64,000 bases of DNA from an uncultured Oscillibacter sp. GTDB lineage: Bacteria > Bacillota > Clostridia > Oscillospirales > Oscillospiraceae. The translations under genes were made by a program, and so were the position numbers. Under the pieces are notes generated by a model that ran no database searches, was not told the DNA's origin, and saw only the letters and a list, made by a program, of their open reading frames with translations. Below, in pieces: positions 40,696-48,741 of this stretch; the first letter of the stretch is position 1, and each line of letters begins with the position of its first letter. Location of the stretch: contig NZ_CAJTUX010000007.1 in NCBI RefSeq assembly GCF_910579365.1, positions 5,876-69,875 of the forward strand. The letters run 5' to 3'.

Positions 40696-41313
40696 TCACT
40701 CCCGGTCGATATGGTTTTGAATCCGCTGCATAATCATCTCCAGAGCCACCAAATTGTGTCCGCCCTCCAGAACGATGATGTCCGCGTACTTTCGGGAGGG
40801 TTCCACATACTGCTCGTGCATGGGCTTCACCGTGGTCAGATACTGCGTCACCACGGACCGCAGGGTCCGCCCCCGCTCCTCCACGTCCCGGAGGGCCCGG
40901 CGGAGGATGCGCTCGTCCGCGTCGGTCTCTACGAAAATCTTGATGTCGAACAGCTCCCGGAGGGCCGGGTCCTGAAAGATCAGGATGCCCTCCACAATCA
41001 GCACCTTGGTGGGGAAAACCTCCGCCGTCTGGTCCGTCCGGTTGTGATCCACATAGGAGTACACCGGGCATTGGATGGACCGGCCCTCCCGCAGCTCCCG
41101 CAGGTGCCGGATCAGAAGGTCCGTCTCAAAGGCGTCGGGATGGTCGTAATTCTGAAGGGCCCGCTCCTCGTAGGTCTTGCCCTCCTGCCGCCGGTAGTAG
41201 CTGTCGTGTCCGATGACGGTGACGTTGCCGCCGAAGTGGTCTTTCAAGTGCCGGGTCAGGGTGGTTTTGCCGGAGCCGCTGCCTCCGGCGATGCCGATGA
41301 TGATGGCGCTCAT
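40696..41313 (-). CDS. udk: Uridine kinase
   Basis: A 205-residue P-loop kinase of the uridine kinase family, phosphorylating uridine and cytidine for pyrimidine salvage. P-loop GIAGGSGSGKTT at residues 8-18, then VIGHDSYYR, NYDHPDAFETDLL (substrate site), VLIVEGILIF, and IFVETDADERILRRALRD. The start at 41313 follows GGGAGGTACGCGT; an upstream in-frame codon at 41355 has no ribosome site. It is a single-gene unit. Confidence 0.95.
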   Translation of the reverse strand: MSAIIIGIAGGSGSGKTTLTRHLKDHFGGNVTVIGHDSYYRRQEGKTYEERALQNYDHPDAFETDLLIRHLRELREGRSIQCPVYSYVDHNRTDQTAEVFPTKVLIVEGILIFQDPALRELFDIKIFVETDADERILRRALRDVEERGRTLRSVVTQYLTTVKPMHEQYVEPSRKYADIIVLEGGHNLVALEMIMQRIQNHIDRE

Positions 41314-41421
41314 ACGCGTACCTCCCACGGTTTCATTTCGTAGTCCCACATCCATTATATGGCTTGACGGCGAAAAAGCAAGGAGAACCGAGAAAATTCA
41401 CAAATTTCGCCGGACTCGCAC

Positions 41422-41450
41422 TTGACGGCGGCGGAGAAAGCGGATATGAT
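41422..41450 (+). promoter_or_regulatory. Promoter of the zinc-ribbon/SH3 gene
   Basis: TTGACG (41422-41427), 17-base spacer, TATGAT (41445-41450). Confidence 0.65.
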
Positions 41451-41536
41451 ATAAAATACGGTTACAAGCTGTCTCCGGACGGTGAAACAATAAAGACGGA
41501 TGAACGACAAAATATTACGACGCGGGAGGACCGATC

Positions 41537-42658
41537 ATGGCAATGAAGCGCTGCCCAGTCTGCGGAGAGCGATACTCCGACACCTATAAGAACTGCCCCT
41601 TCTGTGAAGAGGAGGAGTATTGGGAGGAGGAGGAGCCCCGCCGCCGCCCCATTCTTCGGGAGGGAACCAGAAGCCCCTCCGGGCGGAGCGCGTACAGCGT
41701 CGTGACGCCTGTTTTGATTGTGCTGATTGTGCTGATGGCTGCGCTGCTGGTCTATCTGCTCTATGGCGACAAGATCGCGGACAAGTTCTCCGGCAAGGAC
41801 GGCGGAGACAGCAAGCCCGGCATTTCCGCGCCCAAGGAGCCTGACGTCAATCCCACGCCGGGGAATACTCCCGCCGGGGACCCCGCCGTTACGGACCCTG
41901 ATGACCCCGACCCCGATGCCTCCAGTGAGCCCGGCGAAACGGAAACGCCGGACGACGGCTCCATGCCCGAGGGCGGCAATGCCGGCGGAACGAATTCCGG
42001 TGGGACGAGTTCCGGTGGGACGAGTTCCGGTGGGACGAGTTCCGGTGGGACGAATTCCGGTGGAACCAGCGGGACAAGCGGCATGAGCTACGCCTCCGCG
42101 GCGGCGCTGCCCGGCGGGCTGACCCTCAGCCGGACGGACTTCAGCCGGAAGGTCTCCGAGGGAGACTGGCAGCTGAAGGTCTCCGGCGGCACCGGGACTT
42201 ATACCTGGATCAGCGAGAACCCCTCCATCGCCAAGGTGTCCAGCGACGGCACCGTCACCCCGGTGGCCTCTGGCACCACCAACGTGGTGGTTACGGACGG
42301 GTCCAAGAAGGCGATCTGCATTGTCCGGGTCTCCGGCAGTGCCTCCTCCGGCGGTACTTCCTCCGGCGGCACTTCCTCCGGCGGTACCTCTTCCGGCGGC
42401 ACTTCCTCCGGCGGCGGGTCCGCCGCGCCGTCCGGCTCCCTGCGGACGGGGAGGGCCACGGTCATCAACGGCGGCAACGGCGTCCGGGTGCGCTCCGGCC
42501 CCGGCACGAATTACGAGATTCTGGCCACCATTCCCAACGGCGGTTCCGTCCAGGTGGTCTCCAGCGCGGGGAACGACTGGTACGAGATCACCTTCACCGC
42601 TGTAGGCGGCGTGACCACCAGCGGCTATATGAAGGGCGAGTTCCTGTCGAATTCCTGA
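41537..42658 (+). CDS. Zinc-ribbon, membrane-anchored protein with Ser/Gly/Thr repeats, Ig-like and SH3 domains
   Basis: A 373-residue mosaic: an N-terminal zinc ribbon (CPVCGERY, CPFCEEEE), one transmembrane helix at about 55-76, an acidic/Pro spacer, a GGTSS repeat array (DNA 41985-42065), a bacterial Ig-like (BIG2) domain with ISENPSIAKVSSDGTVTPVASG, a second SSGGT array (42345-42420), and a C-terminal bacterial SH3 domain with VRVRSGPGTNYEILATIPNGG. The layout implies a cytosolic ribbon and an external wall-facing part. ATG at 41537 follows GGGAGGACCGATC. The role is unknown; SH3 domains commonly bind peptidoglycan. Confidence 0.85.
   Translation: MAMKRCPVCGERYSDTYKNCPFCEEEEYWEEEEPRRRPILREGTRSPSGRSAYSVVTPVLIVLIVLMAALLVYLLYGDKIADKFSGKDGGDSKPGISAPKEPDVNPTPGNTPAGDPAVTDPDDPDPDASSEPGETETPDDGSMPEGGNAGGTNSGGTSSGGTSSGGTSSGGTNSGGTSGTSGMSYASAAALPGGLTLSRTDFSRKVSEGDWQLKVSGGTGTYTWISENPSIAKVSSDGTVTPVASGTTNVVVTDGSKKAICIVRVSGSASSGGTSSGGTSSGGTSSGGTSSGGGSAAPSGSLRTGRATVINGGNGVRVRSGPGTNYEILATIPNGGSVQVVSSAGNDWYEITFTAVGGVTTSGYMKGEFLSNS
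41985..42075 (+). repeat. 15-bp coding tandem repeat encoding GGT(S/N)S
   Basis: GGTGGGACGAGTTCC and one- or two-base variants are repeated about five to six times in frame. A related in-frame array (42345-42420, TCCGGCGGCACTTCC type) lies 300 bases on. Both are linkers in the encoded protein and could change length by slippage. Confidence 0.85.
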
Positions 42659-42667
42659 GAAGCCCCC

Positions 42668-42700
42668 AACATCCCCGGACCTAAGTCCGGGGATGTTTTC
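42668..42700 (+). terminator. Terminator after the zinc-ribbon/SH3 gene
   Basis: AACATCCCCGGAC-CTAA-GTCCGGGGATGTT, a perfect 13-bp stem, followed by TTCTT. Confidence 0.88.
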
Positions 42701-42729
42701 TTGCATGACCGGGAAAACCATGTTATAAT
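42701..42729 (+). promoter_or_regulatory. Promoter of the ABC exporter gene
   Basis: TTGCAT (42701-42706), 17-base spacer, TATAAT (42724-42729). Confidence 0.75.
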
Positions 42730-42773
42730 GCTAAACTGTATCATCATGTGTTGACAATGGAGGAATACCAAAC

Positions 42774-44525
42774 ATGACCACCCAGGATTTCCAGCAAAAA
42801 TCCGCCCTGCGGATTTTCCTCTCCTACTTCCGGCCTCACCGGCGGCTGTTTTTGATGGACCTCAGCTGTGCGCTGCTGATTTCCCTCATCGACCTGGCCT
42901 TCCCTGCCGTGTCCCGCTGGTGCATGTATGAATTGCTGCCCCAGAGCGCCTACAAGACCTTTTTCGCCGTGATGGGAGTGGTGTTTGCCGCTTTCGTTCT
43001 CCGGGCGCTGCTGACCTATGTGATCTGCTATTGGGGGCACACCTTCGGCATCCTGGTGGAGGCGGACATCCGCCACGACCTGTTTCGCCACATGCAGGAG
43101 CTGAGCTTCAACTATTACGACAAAAACCGCACTGGCCAGCTCATGAGCCGCCTGACGGCGGACCTCTTCGACATCACGGAGCTGGCGCACCACGGGCCGG
43201 AGGACATTTTCATCTCCGGCGTCACCATCGTGGGCTCCCTGATTATCATGTTCACCATTCAGTGGCGGCTGGCCCTGGTGATCACCTGCATCGTGCCCGT
43301 GTTCTTCGCCGTGGTCTGGTCCTGCCGGAAGTCCATGAGCGCCGCCTCCGCCGCCGTGAAGCAGAAGACCGCCGTCATCAATTCCGACATTGAGTCCGGC
43401 CTCTCCGGTATCCGCACGGCCAAAGCCTTTGCCAACGAGGGGGCGGAGCTTCAGAAGTTTGACAGCTCCAACGCCACCTTCAAAACCTCCAAGCGGGCTT
43501 TCCACAAGGCCATGGGACGGTTCAACGCCACCATGGAGTTCTTCCTCTGCATCCTCTCCGCCGCCGTCATCGCCGCCGGAGGACTGCTCATCATGCGGGG
43601 GGAGCTGAACGTCATCGACCTCACCACCTTCAGTCTTTACATCACCACCTTCGTCACCCCGGTGCGGAAACTCTCCAACTTCGCGGAGCTCTTCGCCAAC
43701 GGCACGGCGGGCCTGGGCCGCTTCATCGAGCTTATGCGGGAGGAGCCCGCCCTGAAGGACGCCCCGGACGCCAAGGTCCTGGACCGGGTGGAGGGAAAGA
43801 TTGACGTGGATCACATCAGCTTCGCCTATCAGGAGGACCTGGCGGTGCTGCGGGACGTGGACCTTCACATCCGCCCCGGCGAGACGCTGGCGGTGGTGGG
43901 CCCCTCTGGCGGGGGAAAGTCCACCCTGTGCCAGCTTATCCCCCGGTTCTACGACGTGACCGAGGGAGCCGTCCGGCTGGACGGCACGGACGTGCGGCAA
44001 GTGACCCAGGAGTCCCTCCGGCGGAATGTGGGCGTGGTGCAGCAGGACGTGTTCCTCTTCGCCGCCAGCATTCTGGAGAACATCCGCTATGGCCGCCCTG
44101 GGGCCACGGAGGAGGAGGTGGCCCGGGCCGCCCGCCTGGCGGAGATTTACGACGACATCGTCGCCATGCCCGACGGGTTCAACACCTACGTGGGCGAGCG
44201 GGGCGTGCTGCTCTCCGGCGGGCAGAAGCAGCGGATTTCCATTGCCCGCATCTTTCTGAAAGACCCGCCGGTGCTGATTCTGGACGAGGCCACGTCCGCC
44301 CTGGACAGCGTGACGGAGGCCAAGCTCCAGGAGGCGTTCGACAAGCTTTCCAAGGGCAGGACCACCATCATCATCGCCCACCGGCTCTCCACCGTCCGCA
44401 ACGCCGACCGCATCGCCGTCATTGAGGACGGGAAAATGGTGGAGCTGGGAAGCCACGAGGAGCTGATGGCCAAGGACGGAGCCTACGCCGCCCTGGTCCA
44501 CACCCAGGAGCTGCGCCATGGATAA
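42774..44525 (+). CDS. ABC transporter, fused permease-ATPase (exporter type)
   Basis: A 583-residue half-transporter of the MsbA/LmrA/BmrA type. The first ~320 residues hold six membrane helices (ABC_membrane). The nucleotide-binding domain follows: Walker A VGPSGGGKST near 376-384, Q-loop VVQQDVFLF, signature LSGGQKQR near 480, Walker B VLILDEATSALD near 500 and the H-loop IIIAHRLS. It works as a dimer; no partner half-transporter is adjacent, so a homodimer is likely. Substrate unknown. It overlaps ylmH by 8 bases. Confidence 0.94.
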   Translation: MTTQDFQQKSALRIFLSYFRPHRRLFLMDLSCALLISLIDLAFPAVSRWCMYELLPQSAYKTFFAVMGVVFAAFVLRALLTYVICYWGHTFGILVEADIRHDLFRHMQELSFNYYDKNRTGQLMSRLTADLFDITELAHHGPEDIFISGVTIVGSLIIMFTIQWRLALVITCIVPVFFAVVWSCRKSMSAASAAVKQKTAVINSDIESGLSGIRTAKAFANEGAELQKFDSSNATFKTSKRAFHKAMGRFNATMEFFLCILSAAVIAAGGLLIMRGELNVIDLTTFSLYITTFVTPVRKLSNFAELFANGTAGLGRFIELMREEPALKDAPDAKVLDRVEGKIDVDHISFAYQEDLAVLRDVDLHIRPGETLAVVGPSGGGKSTLCQLIPRFYDVTEGAVRLDGTDVRQVTQESLRRNVGVVQQDVFLFAASILENIRYGRPGATEEEVARAARLAEIYDDIVAMPDGFNTYVGERGVLLSGGQKQRISIARIFLKDPPVLILDEATSALDSVTEAKLQEAFDKLSKGRTTIIIAHRLSTVRNADRIAVIEDGKMVELGSHEELMAKDGAYAALVHTQELRHG

Positions 44526-45309
44526 GGGCGCGCTGCTGGACCGACTGGGCCTGACCGGAGAGGACCGGCTGGCCCTGGCAAAGGTCCTGGACAAGGCGGG
44601 GCAGGCGGAGAGCCGGAACATCCCCGCCGCCACGGACTTCCTCAGCCCCCAGCAGCGGGCCTGGGCACAGGACTGTCTGCGTCTGGCGGGAATTCCGGAG
44701 ACCGCCTATGTCCTTCAGGGCGGCTATGAGGGGGCGGAACGGCAGATGATCCTCTTCCTGCCGGACTGGCTGGAGCCGGAGAACGCTGAAAGCCCCATTC
44801 GCTGCCTCCGGGCCTCGTTTCGGGAGGAGGAAAAACCGGATCACCGGGATTTCCTGGGCAGCCTCATGGGCCTGGGCATCGTGCGGGAGAAGGTGGGGGA
44901 CATCCTGGTGGGTCCGGACAGCGCGGATTTGCTGGTATTGGACAGCGTGGCGGATTTCCTCCTGCAAAGCTGGACCTCCGCCGGGAGGACGAAGCTCCGC
45001 GTGACGGCCATTGCGCCGGAAAATCTCCACATTCCGGCGATACAGCGGAAAGAGGTCCGGGACACGGTGTCCTCCCTGCGGCTGGACGCCGTGGCGGCAA
45101 GCGGCTTCCGGCTGGCCCGGGGCAAGGCCGCCGCCCTCATCGAAAGCGGAAAGGTCCAGCTGAACTGGCGGGAGTGCGTGAAGCCGGACAAGCCGCTGGA
45201 GGCAGGGGACGTGGTGTCCGCCCGGGGGTTTGGAAAATTTGAGCTCAGCGAGGTAGGGGGCCTGACCCGGAAGGGGAGAATCTCCATCGTCTTGCAGGTC
45301 TACGTTTGA
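44518..45309 (+). CDS. ylmH: YlmH-type S4 RNA-binding protein
   Basis: A 263-residue protein of the YlmH family. A helical N-terminal part precedes a central domain (SLMGLGIVREKVGDILV) and a C-terminal S4 domain (about 180-250: LRLDAVAASGFRLARGKAAALIESGKVQLNW and DVVSARGFGKFEL). YlmH binds stalled 50S-peptidyl-tRNA complexes and takes part in ribosome rescue in Firmicutes. In Bacillus it lies in the division cluster next to divIVA; here it follows an ABC exporter with an 8-base overlap, an unusual setting. Confidence 0.9.
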   Translation: MDKGALLDRLGLTGEDRLALAKVLDKAGQAESRNIPAATDFLSPQQRAWAQDCLRLAGIPETAYVLQGGYEGAERQMILFLPDWLEPENAESPIRCLRASFREEEKPDHRDFLGSLMGLGIVREKVGDILVGPDSADLLVLDSVADFLLQSWTSAGRTKLRVTAIAPENLHIPAIQRKEVRDTVSSLRLDAVAASGFRLARGKAAALIESGKVQLNWRECVKPDKPLEAGDVVSARGFGKFELSEVGGLTRKGRISIVLQVYV

Positions 45310-45383
45310 GGCGGGAAAAAATCCGGTACCAATTTGAAGAATGGCGGGCCGGAAGGCCGTATGAAATAGGGGAGGAGTTTGGA

Positions 45384-45605
45384 ATGCTGGAGTATGAGTT
45401 TGAAATCGTCCAATGCGATTATGGAAGCGGGTACAGCCTCTTTGGCGGCATCGGACTGGAGACAGACGGACACCGGGAAATCATCCTCCGCAGGGCGGCG
45501 GAGGGCTGGCGGTACGCCGGCTTTGTGCCAAAGAAACAGAGGGCCGGCGGGTTTATTGAATCTGTTGAGCTGATCTTCGAGCGGGAACAGGGGGGACAAG
45601 CGTGA
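45384..45605 (+). CDS. DUF4177-like small protein
   Basis: A 73-residue protein starting MLEYEFEIVQ with GGGGAGGAGTTTGGA upstream. The pattern (N-terminal beta strand, ILRRAAEGWRYAGFVP, C-terminal SVELIFERE strand) is that of DUF4177, a small alpha/beta protein of unknown role. A longer frame from 45306 exists but its first 26 residues do not fit the family. The stop overlaps the next start (GTGA). Confidence 0.7.
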   Translation: MLEYEFEIVQCDYGSGYSLFGGIGLETDGHREIILRRAAEGWRYAGFVPKKQRAGGFIESVELIFEREQGGQA

Positions 45606-45811
45606 AGCAGGAGCAGATTGACCGCATCAACGAGCTGGCCCGCAAGGCCAAGACCCCAGAGGGGCTGACGGAGGCGGAGCAGGCGGAGCAGGCCGTCCTC
45701 CGCCGGGCCTATATCGACTCCGTGCTGGGGAACCTGAAGGGCCAGCTGGACCACACCTATCTTGTAGACGAACAGGGGCGCAGGCGGAAGCTGAAACAGA
45801 AAGAGGGCTGA
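45602..45811 (+). CDS. DUF896 family protein (YnzC-like)
   Basis: A 69-residue protein with the DUF896 sequence pattern: IDRINELARKAKTPEGLTEAEQAEQAVLRRAYI then a basic C-terminus. The family has a three-helix fold and is found in Firmicutes; YnzC of B. subtilis is in the SOS-inducible yneA operon, but its function is unknown. The start is GTG at 45602, overlapping the preceding stop. The next gene starts 3 bases after the stop. Confidence 0.9.
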   Translation: MKQEQIDRINELARKAKTPEGLTEAEQAEQAVLRRAYIDSVLGNLKGQLDHTYLVDEQGRRRKLKQKEG

Positions 45812-45814
45812 ATC

Positions 45815-47032
45815 ATGGCGGAGAACAAGAAAAAGAACTCCGGCGTCGGGGACTGGAGCTGGCCCCTGATTATCCTGGCCTTCTGGTTTTTCTGGCCCGT
45901 GGGGCTGGTGCTGCTGTTCGGCAAGCTCTTTGCCGAGGACGAGAAGAAACCCGCTCAGAAGGCCCCGCCCCTCCAGGGGACCGGCTCCCCGGGACAGGCC
46001 GGAGCTTCCGGGACCGGGACCTCCGCGCCCCACCGGCAGACAAAGGCCGCCAAGGCGGTGAAGAAGGTCACCAAGTCCCCCAAGGCAAAGAAAGCCAATG
46101 CGTGGTGGCTGAAAATCATCGGCCTGATTGTGCTGTTCTTCGGCATGAATGCCGCGATAGATGGGGTGAGCAGCACCCTGTGGGCCATGCAGAACGACTG
46201 GACCTCCCTCTGGTGGCTGGAGGATCTGTTCAGCGGGCTGGCCCTGGCTGCCGGAGGCGGAGCCATGCTGTACAGCGGCTTCTCTATGGAACGCCAGCTC
46301 AAGCGCTATTCCAAATACCTCCTGGTTCTGGGAGACCGGGAGGCCATGCCCATTGACGAGCTGGCCCGGACCCTGGGCTACTCTGAGCGGCGGGTGGAAA
46401 AGGACCTGGAGAAGATGATCGACAAGGGGTACTTCGGCGGGAAGGCGTATCTGAACGCGGAGCTGGGCTACCTCTTCCGGGGCAGCGGGGCGGAGGCGGG
46501 CTTCCGCCAGCGCTTCCAGGAGGTTCAGGAGGCTGCGGAGGCGGAGCCCAAAACGCCCCCGCAGGCCGCCCCCAAGGAGGCGGAGGAGGGGTATTCCGGC
46601 ATCCTCCGGAACATCCGCCGGGCCAACGACCAGATCGCGGACCCCGTTCTCTCCGCGCAAATCTCCCGCCTGGAGGAGATCACGGCGAAAATCTTCAAGG
46701 CCGTGGAGGAGGACCCGAAGAAGGCGGACCGCATCGGCACCTTCCTGAACTACTACCTGCCCACCACCCAGAAGCTGCTGAACTCCTACGCCCAGTTTGA
46801 GGCCGCCGGAGTGGAGGGGGAGAACCTCCGCCAGGCCAAGCAGCGGATTGAGAACACCATGGACTCCATAGTCAAGGGCTTCGAGCACCAGCTGGACGAG
46901 CTCTATCAGGCGGAGGCCATGGATGTGGACTCGGACATCCGGGTCATGGAGCACATGCTTCGCCGGGACACCGGCAGCGCGGAGCAGGACTTCGGCCTGG
47001 GCGGGGCTGCCTTTCAGACGGAAGAGGAGTAA
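45815..47032 (+). CDS. XpaC-like (5-bromo-4-chloroindolyl phosphate hydrolysis family) membrane protein
   Basis: A 405-residue protein. Membrane helices lie at about 16-38 and 96-118, and possibly near 137-153. A winged-helix-like stretch follows (YLLVLGDREAMPIDELARTLGYSE, RRVEKDLEKMIDKGYF), then a long helical domain (about 255-380) resembling XpaC/PF10112: ISRLEEITAKIFKAVEEDPKKA and FLNYYLPTTQKLLNSYAQFE. Members often accompany TelA, linked to toxic anion tolerance; no telA is here. The name does not imply a proven hydrolase. ATG at 45815 is 3 bases after the DUF896 stop. Confidence 0.8.
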   Translation: MAENKKKNSGVGDWSWPLIILAFWFFWPVGLVLLFGKLFAEDEKKPAQKAPPLQGTGSPGQAGASGTGTSAPHRQTKAAKAVKKVTKSPKAKKANAWWLKIIGLIVLFFGMNAAIDGVSSTLWAMQNDWTSLWWLEDLFSGLALAAGGGAMLYSGFSMERQLKRYSKYLLVLGDREAMPIDELARTLGYSERRVEKDLEKMIDKGYFGGKAYLNAELGYLFRGSGAEAGFRQRFQEVQEAAEAEPKTPPQAAPKEAEEGYSGILRNIRRANDQIADPVLSAQISRLEEITAKIFKAVEEDPKKADRIGTFLNYYLPTTQKLLNSYAQFEAAGVEGENLRQAKQRIENTMDSIVKGFEHQLDELYQAEAMDVDSDIRVMEHMLRRDTGSAEQDFGLGGAAFQTEEE

Positions 47033-47033
47033 A

Positions 47034-47068
47034 AACAGCCTGGTCCCTTGGGGACCGGGCTGTTTTTA
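47034..47068 (+). terminator. Terminator after the XpaC-like gene
   Basis: CAGCCTGGTCCC-TTGG-GGACCGGGCTG, followed by TTTTTA. Confidence 0.88.
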
Positions 47069-47178
47069 TGGGTTTGCTAACCTGTGGTGAGCAGAAGGAG
47101 AGCCGGAAGCCGGCGGATGGTTTCCGCTTCAGCCCGGTGCAACACCGGGTCTTTGAAGGGCGCGAAAGCTCTTTTTGT

Positions 47179-48453
47179 TTACTTTTTCTCTCGAGAAAAA
47201 GTAAGGCGGCCCTCGCTCCAGACGGCCTGGACGGCGTCCTTCTGCCGGCGGTAGACGCAGCGCTCCAGACGCTCCTGAACGGTCAGGGGATGGGGCTGGG
47301 GGAGGTCCCCGTCGTCCAGTACCATGGCGTGAAGGCTGTTTCCCGGGGCAAAGCCCGGCTTCTCCCCGAAAAACGCCGCCCCGGCGGAGGTCCCCAGATA
47401 CCAGCCCTCCGCCACGGTGAGGAAGTCCGTCTCCCAGCCGTCCAGAATCCGCCGGGCCTTGGAGGCCCGGATGGAGGCGGCCACCACCTCAAACATGCTG
47501 AGATGGTCGCCTCCGGCGATGTCGCTGCCCAGGGCCACCTTCAGCCCCTCGTTCAGCATCACTCGGACGGGGGCCGTGCCGGAGCAGAGATTCTGGTTGG
47601 AATCCGCACAGTGCACCACCGTGACGCCGGCGTCCTTCATAGCCTGCCGCTCCCGCGCGTCGGACCAGACGCAGTGGGCCATCAGGGTCCGGTCGTTCCA
47701 AAGACCATATTTCGCGTAGGTTTCCCAATACTGTTCGCAATCAGGATGTAGTTCCTTTACCCACTGTATTTCCCCGCGGTTCTCCGACAGGTGGGATTGG
47801 ACGGGCAGGCCCCGTTCCGCCGCCAGCTTTCCCAGAAAGTCCATGAGACCGTCCGTGCAGGAGGGGGTGAAGCGGGGGGTGAGGATGGGCTTCACGTACC
47901 GGAAATCCCGGCACTCCTCCAGCCAGCGGAGGGTTTCCCGCTTGGAATCCTCCGTCTCCTCCTGGAGGGCGGGAATGCCGTTGCGGTCCATGTTCACCTT
48001 GCCCACGTATCCTGTGACGCCGGCCCTCTCCAGCTCCTCCATCAAAATCAGCGTCGCCTCCCGGTGGAGAGAGGAGAACATGCAGACCCGGGTGGTGCCG
48101 TGCTCCATAAGCTCCCGGGCCAGCCTGCGGTAAACCTCCCGGGCGTAGTCCGGGTCGGCGAAGCGGGCCTCAGTGGGGAAGGTGTAGGCGTTCAGCCAGT
48201 CCAGGAGGGGCAGGTCCATGCCCATGCCCAGCATCGGGTACTGGGGGGCGTGGAGGTGGAGGTCCGCGAAGGACTGCACGATCAGCGCGTCCCCGTAATC
48301 CTCCACCGCCGCCCCGGCGTACCGCTCCGGCAGAACGGGAAAGACGCCGGCGATTTTTCCCTCCTCAGCGACCAGATAGCCGCCCTCCGTAATCTCCAGC
48401 CGCCCCAGGGCCGGGGCGGAGACAACGCTGCCTTTCAAGATGGTGACTGCCAT
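47179..48453 (-). CDS. guaD: Guanine deaminase
   Basis: A 424-residue amidohydrolase converting guanine to xanthine. Visible motifs: the zinc HxH in SFADLHLHAPQYPMLGMG, TFPTEARF, VQSHLSENRGEI, LMAHCVWSD and the late aspartate in ALGSDIAGGDHLS, all of the GuaD type. Start at 48453 (GAAAAGGGGTTGTTTCT before ATG). It is preceded by a guanine riboswitch, which directly supports the substrate. The product xanthine could feed the ssnA-ygfK pathway. An inverted repeat of an A/T-rich stretch covers the last codons. Confidence 0.96.
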   Translation of the reverse strand: MAVTILKGSVVSAPALGRLEITEGGYLVAEEGKIAGVFPVLPERYAGAAVEDYGDALIVQSFADLHLHAPQYPMLGMGMDLPLLDWLNAYTFPTEARFADPDYAREVYRRLARELMEHGTTRVCMFSSLHREATLILMEELERAGVTGYVGKVNMDRNGIPALQEETEDSKRETLRWLEECRDFRYVKPILTPRFTPSCTDGLMDFLGKLAAERGLPVQSHLSENRGEIQWVKELHPDCEQYWETYAKYGLWNDRTLMAHCVWSDARERQAMKDAGVTVVHCADSNQNLCSGTAPVRVMLNEGLKVALGSDIAGGDHLSMFEVVAASIRASKARRILDGWETDFLTVAEGWYLGTSAGAAFFGEKPGFAPGNSLHAMVLDDGDLPQPHPLTVQERLERCVYRRQKDAVQAVWSEGRLTFSREKK

Positions 48454-48483
48454 AGAAACAACCCCTTTTCAAATCTGCCGATA

Positions 48484-48541
48484 CAAAAGAAAAAGGACGC
48501 CTGTGCGGCCAGGGAAATCCCTGCTCCGTACAGACACCCAT
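48484..48541 (-). terminator. Riboswitch-controlled terminator upstream of guaD
   Basis: On the minus strand GGGTGTCTGT pairs, partly through G-U, with ACAGGCGTCC around an inner CAGGG/CCCTG hairpin; TTTTTCTTTT follows. The 5' arm includes the 3' strand of riboswitch helix P1. Confidence 0.75.
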
Positions 48542-48603
48542 AGAGAAGCCTTCGGCGGCTTCGTAGAAACGCCCGCGCACTTCAGCGGACTTATATGAGG
48601 TCC
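48533..48603 (-). promoter_or_regulatory. Guanine riboswitch
   Basis: Minus-strand leader shows the purine aptamer: CTCATATAA (J1/2), P2 GTCCGC/GCGGGC, J2/3 GTTTCTAC, P3 GAAGCC/GGCTTC and J3/1 CTATGGG. The base before TATG is C, the guanine-specifying position (adenine switches have U). P1 pairs GACCTCAT with ATGGGTGTC with one bulge. Because the terminator needs the P1 3' strand, guanine binding should prevent termination and turn guaD on. Confidence 0.92.
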
Positions 48604-48630
48604 TTTCAACGCTTGTATCGAGTCAGCTAC

Positions 48631-48659
48631 ACTATACCACGGCCTGTAGGAAAAATCAA
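48631..48659 (-). promoter_or_regulatory. guaD promoter
   Basis: Minus strand TTGATT (48659-48654), 17-base spacer, TATAGT (48636-48631), about 28 bases before the aptamer. Confidence 0.78.
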
Positions 48660-48741
48660 GCACCACTTCTGTCCTCCCGGCTTATACTGGCATACGGGCG
48701 GACCGGGTCTCCGGACTGCCTGAATCAAAAATAAGGCGTTG

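Noticed and set aside
41985..42420. Short tandem repeats resembling a CRISPR array
   Set aside because: Units are 15 bp, in frame, without spacers, and encode Gly-Gly-Thr-Ser linkers.
45306..45383. N-terminal extension of the DUF4177-like protein
   Set aside because: The internal ATG has a far better ribosome site and gives the family-typical N-terminus.
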